Assembly: GCF_014529535.1 (NCBI RefSeq)
Contig: NW_023503307.1
Location: forward strand, 4,561,887 to 4,625,886
DNA from: Bradysia coprophila
Lineage: Eukaryota; Arthropoda; Insecta; Diptera; Sciaridae
Length of the DNA: 64,000 nt
Reading direction: 5' to 3'
The notes beneath the pieces are model-generated. The model was not told where the DNA came from and searched no databases. It worked only from the letters and a program-made list of their open reading frames with translations. The stretch's first letter is position 1; each line of letters starts with the position of its first letter. Positions 47,591 through 59,936 of this stretch are shown piece after piece. Made by a program: the position numbers and the translations under genes.

Positions 47591-50357
47591 ATGTTTAAGA
47601 CAACGAGTTTTTTGTGTCTGCTGTTTGCAGTTGTTCTCACGACTACAGGTGTTTGTGGAAGCAGTTTTCGTAAGTTTAAATTTTAACGATTTTCGCGAAG
47701 CAGTTTTAGGGAAGTGTTGGGAATAGTCGTTATGAGAATTAAATTGAAATTTTGGTGACATTATTGAATGTGAGTGAAAAATTAGTAAAACCAAAAGATC
47801 GAATGTTCTTTCTGTTTCATTTTTCTAAAATGTAACTTATCAGTGGCTTGCATAAATACGAAATCGCTAATTTTAGTAGCCAAACTCCCGTCAGAACTGG
47901 TAAGTTTAACAGTTCTCTGCCAAGTTTATCCGGTTAAAATTATTGTAGCGTCGGGGTTGGTTTTCTCTCCGATTACAGCTGTTGAATTTAACATCGCTGA
48001 CAAGGATTTGCCTAACAAAAGTTAGTTTTCTCTCTATTTAAATTTTTTCCTTTCTTACTTGTCATTGATAGATGTGCGAAATTAAAGTGTTAAATTATTC
48101 AATCGAAATTTTCATCATATGTCGTGCCATTTACAACAAAAAATATTTATATGCTCCATGTGTCAAAAATCGTACTTTCCATGTTTCAGTTTCAAAAGCT
48201 TCTGACACCCTGCCCTCACTAAGAAACATCCATTAAATCACTGAAGGATAAAAAAAATTAAAAGTAGAGTTGACGTGTCTTTATTGACCTCGGCTTCGTC
48301 TCTGTTCAACTAAATTCACACAAAAACTCCTTTTCATCTTTTTATCCCAAGTCATTTAAATTACTATTTGACCACTCCAACGCGTTGAAAATATTCTTTG
48401 TGCCACCGAGAATTGAAATACGACTCTTTTCAACATTCATTTTAGTGTTGTAAAGTGACTTATTTCAGCACCCGTTTGATGTAATATTACAACACTCAAA
48501 GCAGTGTTGAAATGGAATTTGTATGAGTTGTTACAGCATTCGTTTGAGAAAATGCAAAGCAATGTGATCGATCAAATTTGAAGAGTGATTGTTTACAATG
48601 AAAATTATGATTTTTTGTGCTCTTGTCTATTTCAATTCTCGGTTGGCACAAAGCATGATGTGTTACACGTATTGTAATGAGATTTTTTCAGCACACGACC
48701 CAATTTTCCTTACTCGCTCCGCTCGTAAGGAAAACTTGGGTCTAGTGCTGAAAAAATCAACATTACAATACTTGTAACACAACATACTATTTCGTCACTG
48801 AGTTGAGAAGATGTGTATTTCCAAGGCTGTATACTTTGAGGAGGTCACGCAGACCGCCATTTTATTAGATACGCGGGAACACACCACTTCTGATGATTTT
48901 ACATGTAAAAAAATTCACCACATCATCAAGACGACGAGAATCATCAGAGTAGGTGAATTTTTGTATGAAATCGGCCAAAGTATACAGCCTTGGTGTATTT
49001 CGTCCCCGTTCTCTTTTGGGAAGCCTGTCCACTGAACTGTCAAATTTTTCATTGATTTGTTAACATTTGTTTTTCGAGGAATAACACGCATTTTCGCAAA
49101 ATGCCAAAATTTGTGTGGCACACTGTACAGCTTCAGCACTCTATTTAGAGTACCACTCATGCTTGAAGCGCGTTGAAAGGTACGATTAAGTAACAAGTTT
49201 TTTGAGAGTCTTATCAGTTCATCCTGGTGAATTTCGGCACTCAGAAAACCGCTATCCAAATCGTGAAAATCGTGTTAAATCAACACTTTCAACACGATAA
49301 AATTGTAAATTCGTACCTTACGGATGATAGAGTATATTTGCTGAACTTGAACGGCTAGTTCTTACCATATGCCGTTTTGGTCAATCTACATAAAGTACTT
49401 CGCTTCATTCACAGCTGCCAATAGACAAAGATGTGTGGCCGGAGATGCTAAATGCCTTAAGACTGCCATTAACCAGTATATCAGACAGAGCGGAAATGGT
49501 ATGATAATGAACAATTAAACATTCCAAATACATAACATTTACAAACAAAATTTCAATTAAGGAATCCCCGAAATCAATTTGACACCAATCGATCCATTAT
49601 TTGTTCCTGAATTGAACATTGTCCAAGGAAGCGGTCCAGTCAATATAAAAATGCATTTGAAAAACTTAAATTTTCATGGCTTCAGCACTGCCCAAGTAAC
49701 AAGAGTCGTGTATGCTGTCTACAAATTGAAATTGTAATTTTTCTCTAAAATTGTGAACTTTTTTGATATTTCAGAGGATTCGCAAAAGATCCAAAAAAAT
49801 CGAAATTCGAGTTCTACGGTCGAATTCCAAGATTAACAATTTTAGGGAATTACAAGCTAAATGGAAAAGTAATTATCCTTCCCGTTCAAGGAGACGGTCC
49901 AGCTAACATGACTTTCGGTAAGTCGGAGGAGGAAAACATTCTTAAATTCCAGACCCGTCTTAGTTTGGTGATTTCTAATTTTCCCCAAAATTTCACAGAT
50001 AATCTGGACGTGTCTATCAGGGGCCAGCCACTTGTTGACGTTAAAGGGGGCAAGGAGTATTTGCAATTCAGTAAATTCAATGTGGATTTTACAACGAAAA
50101 AGTAAAGTTTAAGTCTCATGAACCATTACCAGTTTTTAACCGTACAATTCCCATTCATAAGGTTTTCCATGCACTTTGAAAATTTGTTCAACGGAAACCG
50201 GGCCCTTGGAATGACCGCCAATCAATTTTTCAACGAAAATTCGATCCACATTCTTAATGAAATGAAGCAGGTGCTTCGCAATGCTATAGGTAACATTCTG
50301 TTGAAAGCTATCAACCCAGTTTTTGCGATGCATCCTTATGCCGATTATTATTTGTAG
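47591..50357 (+). CDS. Takeout-like / haemolymph juvenile-hormone-binding-domain protein
   Basis: Secreted carrier of small hydrophobic ligands (TULIP fold), acting in haemolymph or antennal lymph. Exons 47591-47669, 49415-49498, 49562-49709, 49775-49917, 49999-50101 and 50162-50357 give 250 aa, the usual family length. Residues 1-24 are a signal peptide (MFKTTSFLCLLFAVVLTTTG). The conserved N-terminal cysteine pair is RCVAGDAKCL (about 32-41). The family pattern then follows: IPEINLTPIDPL, a VNIKMHLKNLNFHGF strand, the GNYKLNGKVIILPVQGDGP segment, and a helical end with the FENLFNG … FFNEN … MKQVL region. Start chosen at the ATG that gives the signal peptide. Intron 1 (1.75 kb) holds two MITEs and an unassigned open stretch at 47844-48025. 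Confidence 0.93.
48246..48348. repeat. MITE family 2, copy 2
   Basis: ggataaaaaa … tttttatccc termini with the centre attgacctcggcttcgtctc, i.e. the inverse of the 39755 copy's centre. It lies in intron 1 of the takeout-like gene. Confidence 0.75.
48660..48780. repeat. 121-bp hairpin MITE (GTGTTACACGTATTG…)
   Basis: Arms of ~58 bases (gtgttac … attgtaatg … ttttttcagcac … cccaa, with matching inverse) meet at a ctcgctccgctcg centre. It lies in takeout-like intron 1. Confidence 0.85.
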
Positions 50358-50380
50358 TAGAATTTGTAAGAAAAACTGTA

Positions 50381-50386
50381 AATAAA
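50381..50386 (+). promoter_or_regulatory. Poly(A) signal of the takeout-like gene
   Basis: AATAAA 24 bases after the stop. Confidence 0.65.
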
Positions 50387-50588
50387 TTGTGATAATATGA
50401 TAATAATCAAAGTTGAAAAGACACAAGAGGTGCATTTCCAAACTTTACATCTCGAAAGACTCGCTTTTGAGAATCGCACGTCTTGAACTTTTAAAGAAGA
50501 CTATGCTCCATTTTTGCTTTTTGATTTTAAGAACTAGGTACTAAGTGATCAATGAAATAGTGAACTTGGAAAAACAAAAGAAACGAGC

Positions 50589-51588
50589 CATCAGAACAGT
50601 CGGAGCGTTTGCTGCGACTGAGCCCCGTACAAACCCGTATATCTATTGCGTACGTGACCCTAGTGCGTCTGTCACCCTACTTTGACCGTAAGCCTATTGC
50701 GCCGGTTAATGTAGTTAAAGTAAAATTATTATGAAATGTGTACATCTTAAAAATTGCGCATAGCGCAATTACGAAGCCCCGTACGACGTTCCTTTCAAAT
50801 GAAACAAAAATTTCAAATCGCCCTAAGATTTTAATTTTTTGAGTATAAATACTCATAGGGCCTAGTATCGGCCTCAGTCCGAGGACCCAAATTTAAAATT
50901 TTTTTTAACTACATTCTATTCGGCCTTTGATTACCTTCCAAATGAAACAAAAATTTCGAAAAACGAATGAAATTTACTCGAGTTCTATGTAAAATACACA
51001 TAGGGCCCTAGTAGTTGACTTAGTCCAAGGACCCAAATTTAATTTTTTTTCAACAACATTCTATTCGCCCTTTGATTACCTTCCAAATCAAACAAAAATT
51101 ACGAAAAACGGATGAAATTTACTCGAGTTCTATGTAAAATACACATTGGGCCCTAGTAGCATTTCACTTCTAAGGTCCTAACTCACGGTCCACTCACCCG
51201 ATTTAAAAAAAATCCTGGATTGGTATTGACAATACCTATCATTTGCCGTGTCATTTACATTTCCATCGTTAATTTTGCCATAAATATCACCAAAAGACCT
51301 TAAATCACTTAGGTGGCCCTAACTCATGAAGGGCCTACCCGAATATGCCCATCTTCGAACTTAGCCTCACTATTTCGACTATCTTTCAGGGAAAAAAAAA
51401 TTTTGAAATTGGATTTGATTTACTCAAGATATCGACGTGACGGACAGACGGACAGACAAAATTTTTATTGCGGATTCGTCATCTATGAACATAGGCAAAC
51501 ACTTTGCCCTTACCGTCTGCTTCGAATTCCATCAATTACACACGGCATCGTAATCCTATAAGCCCCTTTGTACTTCGTACGGGGCTAA
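50589..51588 (-). mobile_element. ~1-kb non-autonomous repeat, copy 2
   Basis: Reverse-oriented relative of 3198-4170. It starts catcagaacagtcggagcg, passes gactgagccccgtac, and ends cttcgtacggggctaa. Internal palindrome ttgcgcatagcgcaa (about 50755) and repeated sub-blocks (gaaatttactcgagttctatgtaaaa, twice) are shared or related. It lies ~230 bases downstream of the takeout-like gene. The minus-strand label only marks orientation opposite to copy 1. Confidence 0.75.
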
Positions 51589-52103
51589 AAACGTAATCCA
51601 GCCGTCTCCTAACAAATCTGTTGTAGAAAAATGCTGTTTGGAAACTAAAGCTCGAATGTAACATAGATTCTATTACATTTCGTCATGAAATTGCTTACGT
51701 CAGCGCTGTATTTATATATTTAAACCTACTTTACTGCCCTGTACCTTTTTCCCTGTATAACATTTCATGGATGTATTTACCAGAGTGAACTTATTTCACC
51801 AGCAAATAGGTTTGTTCCAAGTAACTGTAAACACGAACTTTGACAACCCGACAACGACAATTTCATCCATAGCAACGTCGATTACGTGATATTTCATACA
51901 AATCGAGCAATGTCACCTACGTGATTTACATAGAGATATTATTGAGGTTATGGTTCTGTGGATGAAATTTGACAATTCATATGGCCTTGGAACAAACCTA
52001 TAGATTGCAAAAAATGACATGATGAAAACAAAATTGTAGCGCTCTATTGTTGCTAACTAATAGCGATGAGCAATCATTAATGATTAGGTCCAACAAGTAT
52101 GAG

Positions 52104-52259
52104 TCTAATTCACGCCGTAAGTGTGCCTAAAATTTGAATTTTAAGTGAACGATTCGATGAAAAAGTGAACCAAAAATACATTTCAACGCTTCCTTGTATG
52201 AAAATGACGCTGCGTTAGAAAGATTTTGAATTTCGACCGCACTTACGGCGTGATTTAGC
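52104..52259. repeat. 156-bp TIR element (CTAATTCACGCCGTAAGTG)
   Basis: The left end ctaattcacgccgtaagtg is the inverse of the right end cacttacggcgtgatttag, one mismatch. The interior is not self-complementary. Confidence 0.8.
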
Positions 52260-52403
52260 AGTTTGCGCAAATGACATATAACTTATAGGTCAACTTATAA
52301 GTTGGAAATTATAAGTCACTTTTCAGAACTTGTGACAATAGATGTGACTTATAATTTCCAACTTATAAGTTGATTTATAAATTATACGTCATTTGCGCAA
52401 ACT
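52260..52403. repeat. 144-bp hairpin MITE (AGTTTGCGCAAATGAC…)
   Basis: Directly abuts the previous element. agtttgcgcaaatgac is mirrored by gtcatttgcgcaaact, and the stem continues through caacttataagttgg repeats, so the whole unit folds on itself. It ends 376 bases before the ATG of the RRM gene. Confidence 0.85.
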
Positions 52404-52779
52404 CTCTAATGATCCATCTTTTTGATCCATAGCCATACAATAACACGAAACTAATATCGAATTTAATTGAATATTGCATACAACGTCAAACGTCATAGGA
52501 TATAAAAACTGACAGTGTTTACGTACTTTGGGTCACTTGAACAATTTTAATTTTTGCGCGGAAACGATGAGAGCTTTCAGACTTGTTTTTACTGTGGGAT
52601 GCTAAAATTGCATTCAGTAGACCAAATAGACAGTGTAGAGATTTACTGCTGGGACGCGATTGAGTGTACGCCATTCATTATTCGTGAACGCCATTCACTT
52701 TCAAAAACAGAGTCATTAGCTCAAACTTTGTACTTCGCGGCTCCAACAAATCAACGAAAATAAACAAACAAACAGAAAA

Positions 52780-55115
52780 ATGGTACCGGTAAGTAGATTT
52801 ATTCGGCTCGTCGTGATTAAACGTGATTTAAATAAATATTTCCTTGCATTTGAAGAATACAAAAGTTTTCGTGGGCAGTCTGCCTCCATCAGTAAAACCA
52901 GAAGACTTGAGAAGGCTTTTCGAGAATTTCGGAGTCGTTACCGAATGTGACATTATGAATCGGTGTGGTTTTGTGCATATGGAAAATGCCGAGATGGCAG
53001 AAAATGCGATTCGTTCGTTGAACAACACAAATTTCAAAGGGATCACCATCAGCGTTGAACCTGGCCGCATGAAAGAACGTGGCGGTGGGAAAGGTCGTCC
53101 GATTGGAGGAAATCGTGGAGGAAACGCTGGTGGTGGAGGTGGTGGCTTTGGAAGAGGTGGAATGCGATCGGGTCCGCGTGATAATTTTATGAGAAGTGGA
53201 CCGAATGGACCAAGGAACAATAACGGAGGTAAGCGCTATCGCTATAATATTACAAGAGATCATTCAAATTTGTTGTGTACAGCCGACGAAAATGTCAGTA
53301 CAGCGATCTCTGAAACTGTACCCAAAACAAATGAATGAAAAGTGACGTTAGGTACATCACATTAAAAACTCATTAAAAACTTATTATGTGTACAGGCGGA
53401 GCCGGTGGACCGACTCGACGTGATAATAGAGGAGGCCAACGAAGCGGACCGTATAACCGAAATGGAGGAAATATGGGTAACGGCGGTGGATTTAATCAAC
53501 GTAACAACGGCGGCAATGGCCAGTTCGGTGGAAACAAAGGTGGTTTCGGTGGACAAGATCGTTTCGATAACAACGGCCCGATGGGTGGAATGAATGACAT
53601 GGGCGGCGGTGGCAATCGTCGATTCAACAATAACGGAGGTGGCAATTTCAACCAAGATCGTCGCGGATTTGTATTACCAGACAGACAAGGATTCTCCAAT
53701 GACAACAATTTCAATGGAATGGGAGGCGGCGGTGGACGAAACGGAAATGGAGGTGGATTCAATCGGGGAAATTTTGGTGGCAATCAATTCGGTAGTGGAA
53801 ATGACATGTTCAATCGAAGGGACCAAATGTGAGTTAGTTTTGTGAATTTTCATTTGTCCAGTGTCCTTTCTTGGCTCGAAGACTTAAATCTTAAATTATT
53901 TTTTTGAGTCGAAATTAGAAGAGCAATGACAGTTCGGTTGCAGTTGTGGTACATTTTTTACTAATCAACTTTGGATCATAATCAATTTTCTACGTCCTCT
54001 ATCTGAAACTGGAGTACGCAGATAAGATAACCTTAGCGGCTACTCTTTCCAATTGTTAGATTGAAACTGATGCTTCGTGTCAACAGCGAACTATTCATGT
54101 TTGGAGATGAGACCTCTTTGGGCCAAGAATGTCAGCCTGATCATCAAAATTTGTCACCCGACTGAATACATTTGTCAATTTAAAATGATTTTCAATGATT
54201 TTTACTAGATTTTTAAGGATTTTAATGCCACTCGCATTTAAGAATGATTTTTCATCTTTTTTCAACGCCCTTCAAGTGAAAGTGCCAAATAGGGTACGAT
54301 TTTGTGGGAACAGTGGGAACACACTGTCAAATTTCAGTATCACTCATGCTTGAAATTCGTTGCTTTTATCGAAAAATCACCTGACAGTCCCTGACCGAAG
54401 GACTGTGTAACGATCCAAATTACACGGAATAATATTCCGAATACTGTTGCAATAATAGAGTTAGTTGCGGAGTTTCCAGCAATGCAACGTGTTTTCACAT
54501 TCACAAAAAAAATGATGTTCTCTACTCCATTTCACAGGGGCGGACAACGAGGCGGTGGTGTAGGAAACGGTGGATTCAATCAAGATTTCCCTCCATTATC
54601 CGGTATGGTTGGTGGAGGCGGCGGTGGAATGAGGTAAGTTATTTCCATGCTATTCGTACAGTTTCCGCGTTAAATAATTTACGAGAAAATCGACAAAAAT
54701 GTGCAAGAGAGAAAAGAGAGAAATAATTTTACTATTTTGTTTGCGATCAAAAAATTCGTCGAACCTAATGGGTAGAATCGATAGAAATCTCGTCGACAAT
54801 CTACACACAATGACTACGTAATCTGATTCTGAAAAAGAAATGCGAATTTTAGCAATTAGTAGCGTTTAATTGTTTGCTAGGAACCACAAAATAGATGCGT
54901 TTCTTTTGGGGGCGGAAAAGCGTGACGAAATAATTAGTATTATCCGAAAGAAATAAATGTCGCTTTCCAGATGGACCCTCAATTTATTGCAATAAAAAAC
55001 ATTTTTTTTGTAAAATTAAGGTAGTCAATCGCCTGTTAATAAAATGACGTTATTTTGAATTTTTTATAGAAATGGACCACCTCAACGAAATATGATGCAA
55101 AATCAACGATTTTAA
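52780..55115 (+). CDS. RRM and Gly/Asn-rich RNA-binding protein (lark/RBM4-like RRM), 318 aa
   Basis: Probable nuclear RNA-binding protein in splicing or translation. Exons 52780-52788 (MVP), 52856-53228, 53396-53828, 54538-54633 and 55070-55115 join in phase. One RRM spans residues ~4-75, with RNP2 VFVGSL and RNP1 RCGFVHME; the GVVTECDIMNRCGFVHME stretch resembles the RRMs of lark/RBM4. The rest is a low-complexity Gly/Asn/Arg tail with RGG-like motifs (about 75-300) and a short end (RNGPPQRNMMQNQRF). No CCHC zinc knuckle is seen, unlike lark, so the ortholog is uncertain; RBM14-like or another glycine-rich hnRNP-type protein is possible. If intron 2 is retained the frame continues 36 codons to 53338 and gives a shorter protein. 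Confidence 0.88.
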
Positions 55116-55138
55116 GATTATTTTTCATTTTTTTTTAA

Positions 55139-55144
55139 AATAAA
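55139..55144 (+). promoter_or_regulatory. Proximal poly(A) signal of the RRM gene
   Basis: AATAAA 23 bases after the stop. Another AATAAA at 55673-55678 could define a longer 3' UTR through the A-rich stretch between them. Confidence 0.45.
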
Positions 55145-56969
55145 TGAATGAGAAAAGGAAATTATTATTTCTAAATGTACACACGAACATTATAAATTTA
55201 CCTTAATTGGAATAGATTTTCGAATTATTTATACACAACAATGAAAAGAGAGAGAGACATATAGAGAGAGTGTGAGAAAAAAAATGGAAGACGAAAATGA
55301 AAAGAGATTAAGGACGATAAAACAAAACACAAAACAATATTTTAGTATAATATACTTGGTAGGTTTTAACAATCTAAAATATTTGATGGCATTGCATATA
55401 TAGAAAACTAGCTTTTTAAACGTTAAACACTCACAGAAGAAAAAAGAACCAGCAATATAATGTCGATAGATATGAAATATTCAAAAAGATTCTATTATTT
55501 TAACGAAAAACAAACTGGAAATTTTGTATAAATATCTTGTTCCGATTTAACATTTTATATACATTGTTCATGAAAGCGGCTATTCGTTTGACTACTAAAA
55601 TGCGACAGCAAAAACTACTACAAAAAATAACTAAATGAAAATAGGCACCAAAACGTACATAAATGAAAACAAAATAAATGAAAGTCTTCGCCATTCATTT
55701 GAATTCGTTTAAACCAATTATTTTTGTCTATGAGAGAAATAAAATTGTAAGAAACCCAAAATTTTATCGATATATTTTCTAAACATCCAATGGTGCTGGG
55801 TTGTGGACATTCTTCGAAACGATAACCTGCGTTGAATCTCTTCGGAATGATATCCGAAGAAAGTTATTTCGTTGGAATATATTTTGAAATTGAAAGCTCG
55901 TTGTGCTTTCAAAGTACTAATGGGACGTAAGACATGCTTTTTTATAAGCATGATCTCATAGGAAACCTCCATTGGGCCGTATAGGCGTCACAATATTTCA
56001 TTCTTTCCGCTTCATTTCGTGAATATTCATGAAATTCCATAAAAAATGCATAGCTGACGTACGGCTTGGAACTGGTCAGGTACCTGAAGTCAGGTATCAA
56101 ATATGTATCGTATCAGACTTGCATCAAGCCCTACGCTGGTACACAAGCTCATTACATTTGATCTCTCCTCTAGTTTCCAAACAGCATTCATTTCCCTATA
56201 TCTAAAATGTAAAATTGTCTAAACTCTGAACTGTAACAGTTTGTTCCGAAATATCCTTCCAAAGTCGCCAGAGCCGTTTAATTTGTTACTTAAAAATTAC
56301 TTTACTTTCTGCTCCTATTTCCATTTTTTCCTCTTTCATCACAAAATTATCATTCAAAAATTCTCACAAATCTTCAATATCATTTAGCCAATGCAGTGAC
56401 ACGTGAATTCAAGACAGTTCCATAGCAGGTATACGGTGAATTCAAGCGATTCCCGAAGTCCGGATTTTTCTATGAAATTTTTTAATTTTTGAGCTTTTTG
56501 CAAATGAGTTGTATATAGCCCCCGAGTGGCCTTTCAGAGCCATTGCGGCCCTGATTCAAGAGAATGCATTCCCCAATTTCTTTTGACTTAGACTTAGCAT
56601 AGTTAGTTGCTTGACTCTAAAGTTAAATCTTTGTGTTTTGGAACGTCCAAATGTCCACATTTACTAAAAACGTTTTGCATCAACCCAAAACTGTCATTGA
56701 TAAACTTTATAAAAAATTGTGGTATAGATCACTATTTAGAAACCCCTGTTTCGTGCGACATCAGAATCCTGAATTTTTCCATTTCGAAATTTTGAGTGAT
56801 TTTGAAAATTTTACTTTTCACTCTTATTTAGTTTAGATACCACACATGCTAAGAGTAAACTGCCGAAAGATTTAAAATTAATCTTTTGAATGAACACAAA
56901 TATTTAGAAAACTCTTCTGTAAGTCCTGCGAATCGTAATGTGTGAAGGTTAGAAAAGTCGAAAGTCCGA

Positions 56970-57115
56970 AAGATCCGAGGCGAAGCCGAGGTCAATAAAC
57001 TCACGAAGAGGTGACTTTTAATTTTTATTTGACTAATATAATGGATCGTTCATGCTGAGGGCTTCGAAAGAAGTGCATATGTATGTTTTTTGACGCATGT
57101 GGCATGTAAAATATC
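56970..57115. repeat. MITE family 2, copy 3 (degenerate)
   Basis: Shares gatccgaggcgaagccgagg, tcaataaactcac, gacttttaatttttat and catgctgagggc with the copy at 39755-39951; its left terminus is eroded. Confidence 0.7.
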
Positions 57116-59936
57116 ATACAAAAGAAAAAGCTTTTGAAGTCTGCGATTTTTAATGGCGAATTCGCGTATTAAACATGCCCTGTTTGAAACTCAGCTCGTT
57201 AAACTCTTTCTCGCATATATTTTTAATTCAGTAATTAATTTTCAGTTTGGAACGATTTCAGATTAATATGTGACCGTAGGGTTTCACTGTTGTTTTTAAC
57301 AATAAATTCTTATTATGGATGACTTCACTGTATGCTATGCAACAAAAAGATGTCAAAATTTATTACAATTTAAATCCTGGGATAGCAGCGCCTATTTATG
57401 CGAGTTGGTTTTCTTGAAAGTTCCTGGAATTTTTAATTTAATTTATGAATTTCTAGTATTTTTGAGAATTGCAAGAATTAAATTCCTAAAATCTCGTAAT
57501 TACTAGATATTCTTAGAAATTCCTTAAAATTATAGAAATTATAATATACTTGAAAATATGCTCTGCTTACTAGCACTAACAACCTTCACTACCAAAGGTT
57601 CACAAATTTTAAAACTTATAACTTATGCAACTCATATGTGAGTCTCATGTGCATTTTCTTTACTAGGGCTATTGTGATGCATACATCTTCCCTTACTTGC
57701 ATCTTCGTTTTTTACGTTCCTCACACTTTTCGATTTCATATTTATCTAACAACAATGGCTTGTTGTAAGTAAATCATTTCCACTCTTCGAAAACGCATAA
57801 AAGAAAGGATTTTCTGTTGTAAAATGATTGAAATGGACGGATCATTATTAACATACCGGAAGCGAGTGATTTAATTCAGTCATAGGTTCAGCGTGCCACT
57901 CTCCGGTTATGTATAAGTATTGCGACAGTTATTGTTATTTCATTGATAAAATTTTTAAACTTTTTTTTTGTTAAGCTATAGGTGTTTGACTATTCGCAAA
58001 TGACCGGTGACTGGTACACTGACCCAATACAATTTTGAACTATTTTTAAAGTAAAGTTTTCTACTAATTGTGTCGTTTAATGAGTGTGACTGTGAAAGTT
58101 TTACTTTTCAGTACAGATTTTCGGCTTTTTCGAATACTTAGTTTAGGGATCCGAAAGAAACGCAGGAACTAGTTTCCTTTGTATCTGCTGTTCTTATATC
58201 ATTTATCATCTGATTTTTTTTTATCATTTTCTTCATCATTTTTGTGACGCGTGAGAACATTATTTGTATGTCTGTTTTAGTTTAGAAATTTTTTATCTAA
58301 ATTTTAAACTTAAACAAAGTTTTAGTTTCATCATATAACCGATAAACACCGATAAAACTATCATACCAGCCAGATGGTAAAACAACGATGTGAGGCTGTG
58401 GCAGAGTGTACAAAAAAGTTCCTAATTTAATTAAAAAGTTTTTTGAACAGTCCACCTCTGTATGGTATGACGTATACCCCTTCAGGGTAGTAATTTTGCT
58501 CATTCGTCTGGCTAGTACAATTTTGTTATCGGTTCAGTCATAAGTTTTGGCTCATTTTGGCTAATCAAGAAAAAAAAAACATTTAGTGAATCCAGTGCGA
58601 GCGAAATATCTAAATTGGAAAATGAAAGAGTAAAAAATCGATAAATCTGAATTTGATATGTTCGGAAATATATAAGTGTGAACGGAGGAAATCGTAACAC
58701 GTATACCCAACCACAGAAAAATATAAAAAAAATATTTTATATTATCCAGTTAGCAGAGTACCTCAAAGAACCAAAAGAATTGAAAGCGTAAATAGAATCA
58801 AAATGAATTGTTTCTAAAGCCCGATGTTGGTGCGTAAATGGGCCAACGAAATTTTATGTAAAAAGGATGTCGTTTGAACGTAAGTAAACTAAAACAAAAC
58901 TAAACATTTAAATTGAGCAAATAATTTTCCATTTATTTTTTAAAAGAAAAAGAAATCATATTAGGTAGGGCATCAAAATGCATAATAAGACAAATAAAAT
59001 ATGAATGAAGATAGAGAAGTGAGACACCGAATCCATAATTCCGTATGTGCGTATGTACGATTAGTTTTTTTTTTCTCCAATTATTGTTCGTCCTTAAGAA
59101 AACGTATGGAACAAGTCTTTATTGCGGTAAAGGAGATTACTCGAAAATAATTATACGAAAATAGAAATCGACGTGTCGGCGTTATAATATTGTCCATTAA
59201 ATGCGGTTTATTAATAAACGAAATACCGGCCACACTGAATAAATTCCAAAACATCAACGACTTTCCATATTATCAAAAACATTTCCCACTCAGCATTACA
59301 ATCAAAAGTTCTATAGGGCTGTACCGAGGGCTTTTCGTACTAAATTGTTTGTCACTTTCATTATCCATTTTGTAATTCAATTTTTCAATTCCAGTTCGCC
59401 AGGTTGACGGAGGAGACACCCAAGCACCGAGCATCAAATATATCAAGGAATGGACATTGGTCATTCAGCCACATAGGTGGAAGTATTCAACGCATCGATT
59501 GAATAGAACCGGACACAAGACTATTTCAAGTCGACTTCAATTAATCTATCTAAAGCCTTAAGGAAATGTTGTCGATTGTAAAAAAACGCGAGTTGTACGA
59601 TGAAGTAAAATAAAGACATTAAATTTAAAGAAAAGTTAACTAAAAATTCATTCTTTTGAAAATTGCATTCATCGATATTCAGCTGGATTTCTTAAAAAAA
59701 AGACACTCAATCCTCAACCAAACCACTGATGCACTGACCGAGAAGAAATTAAATTCTTTCTGTACCACGTACGGCCTCATTTGAATGAATGGAGCTTTTA
59801 TTGATGTCTACTATTCTCTAGCCGACATTATTCAAATACAAAATAATTAAATGTAAAAAAAGATAACCTCAAAGGCAAGTAAAAGCACAAACCTCCAGCA
59901 AAGAAAATATCAAAAATAGCCGTAAACCGTTCAAAA

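Noticed and set aside
48915..49259. 114-codon minus-strand frame in takeout-like intron 1
   Set aside because: Overlaps another open frame on the plus strand, and the surrounding DNA resembles other repeat-like DNA (a similar stretch near 54,320); no domain.
52844..52846. Alternative start for the RRM gene upstream of 52856 without exon 1
   Set aside because: The upstream bases are intronic (acceptor ttgcatttgaag ends at 52855), and the three-codon exon 1 MVP joins in phase.
53362..53783. Several long overlapping frames on both strands
   Set aside because: Shadows of the Gly/Asn-rich exon 3 of the RRM gene: biased codons leave other frames open (Pro-rich on the reverse strand).
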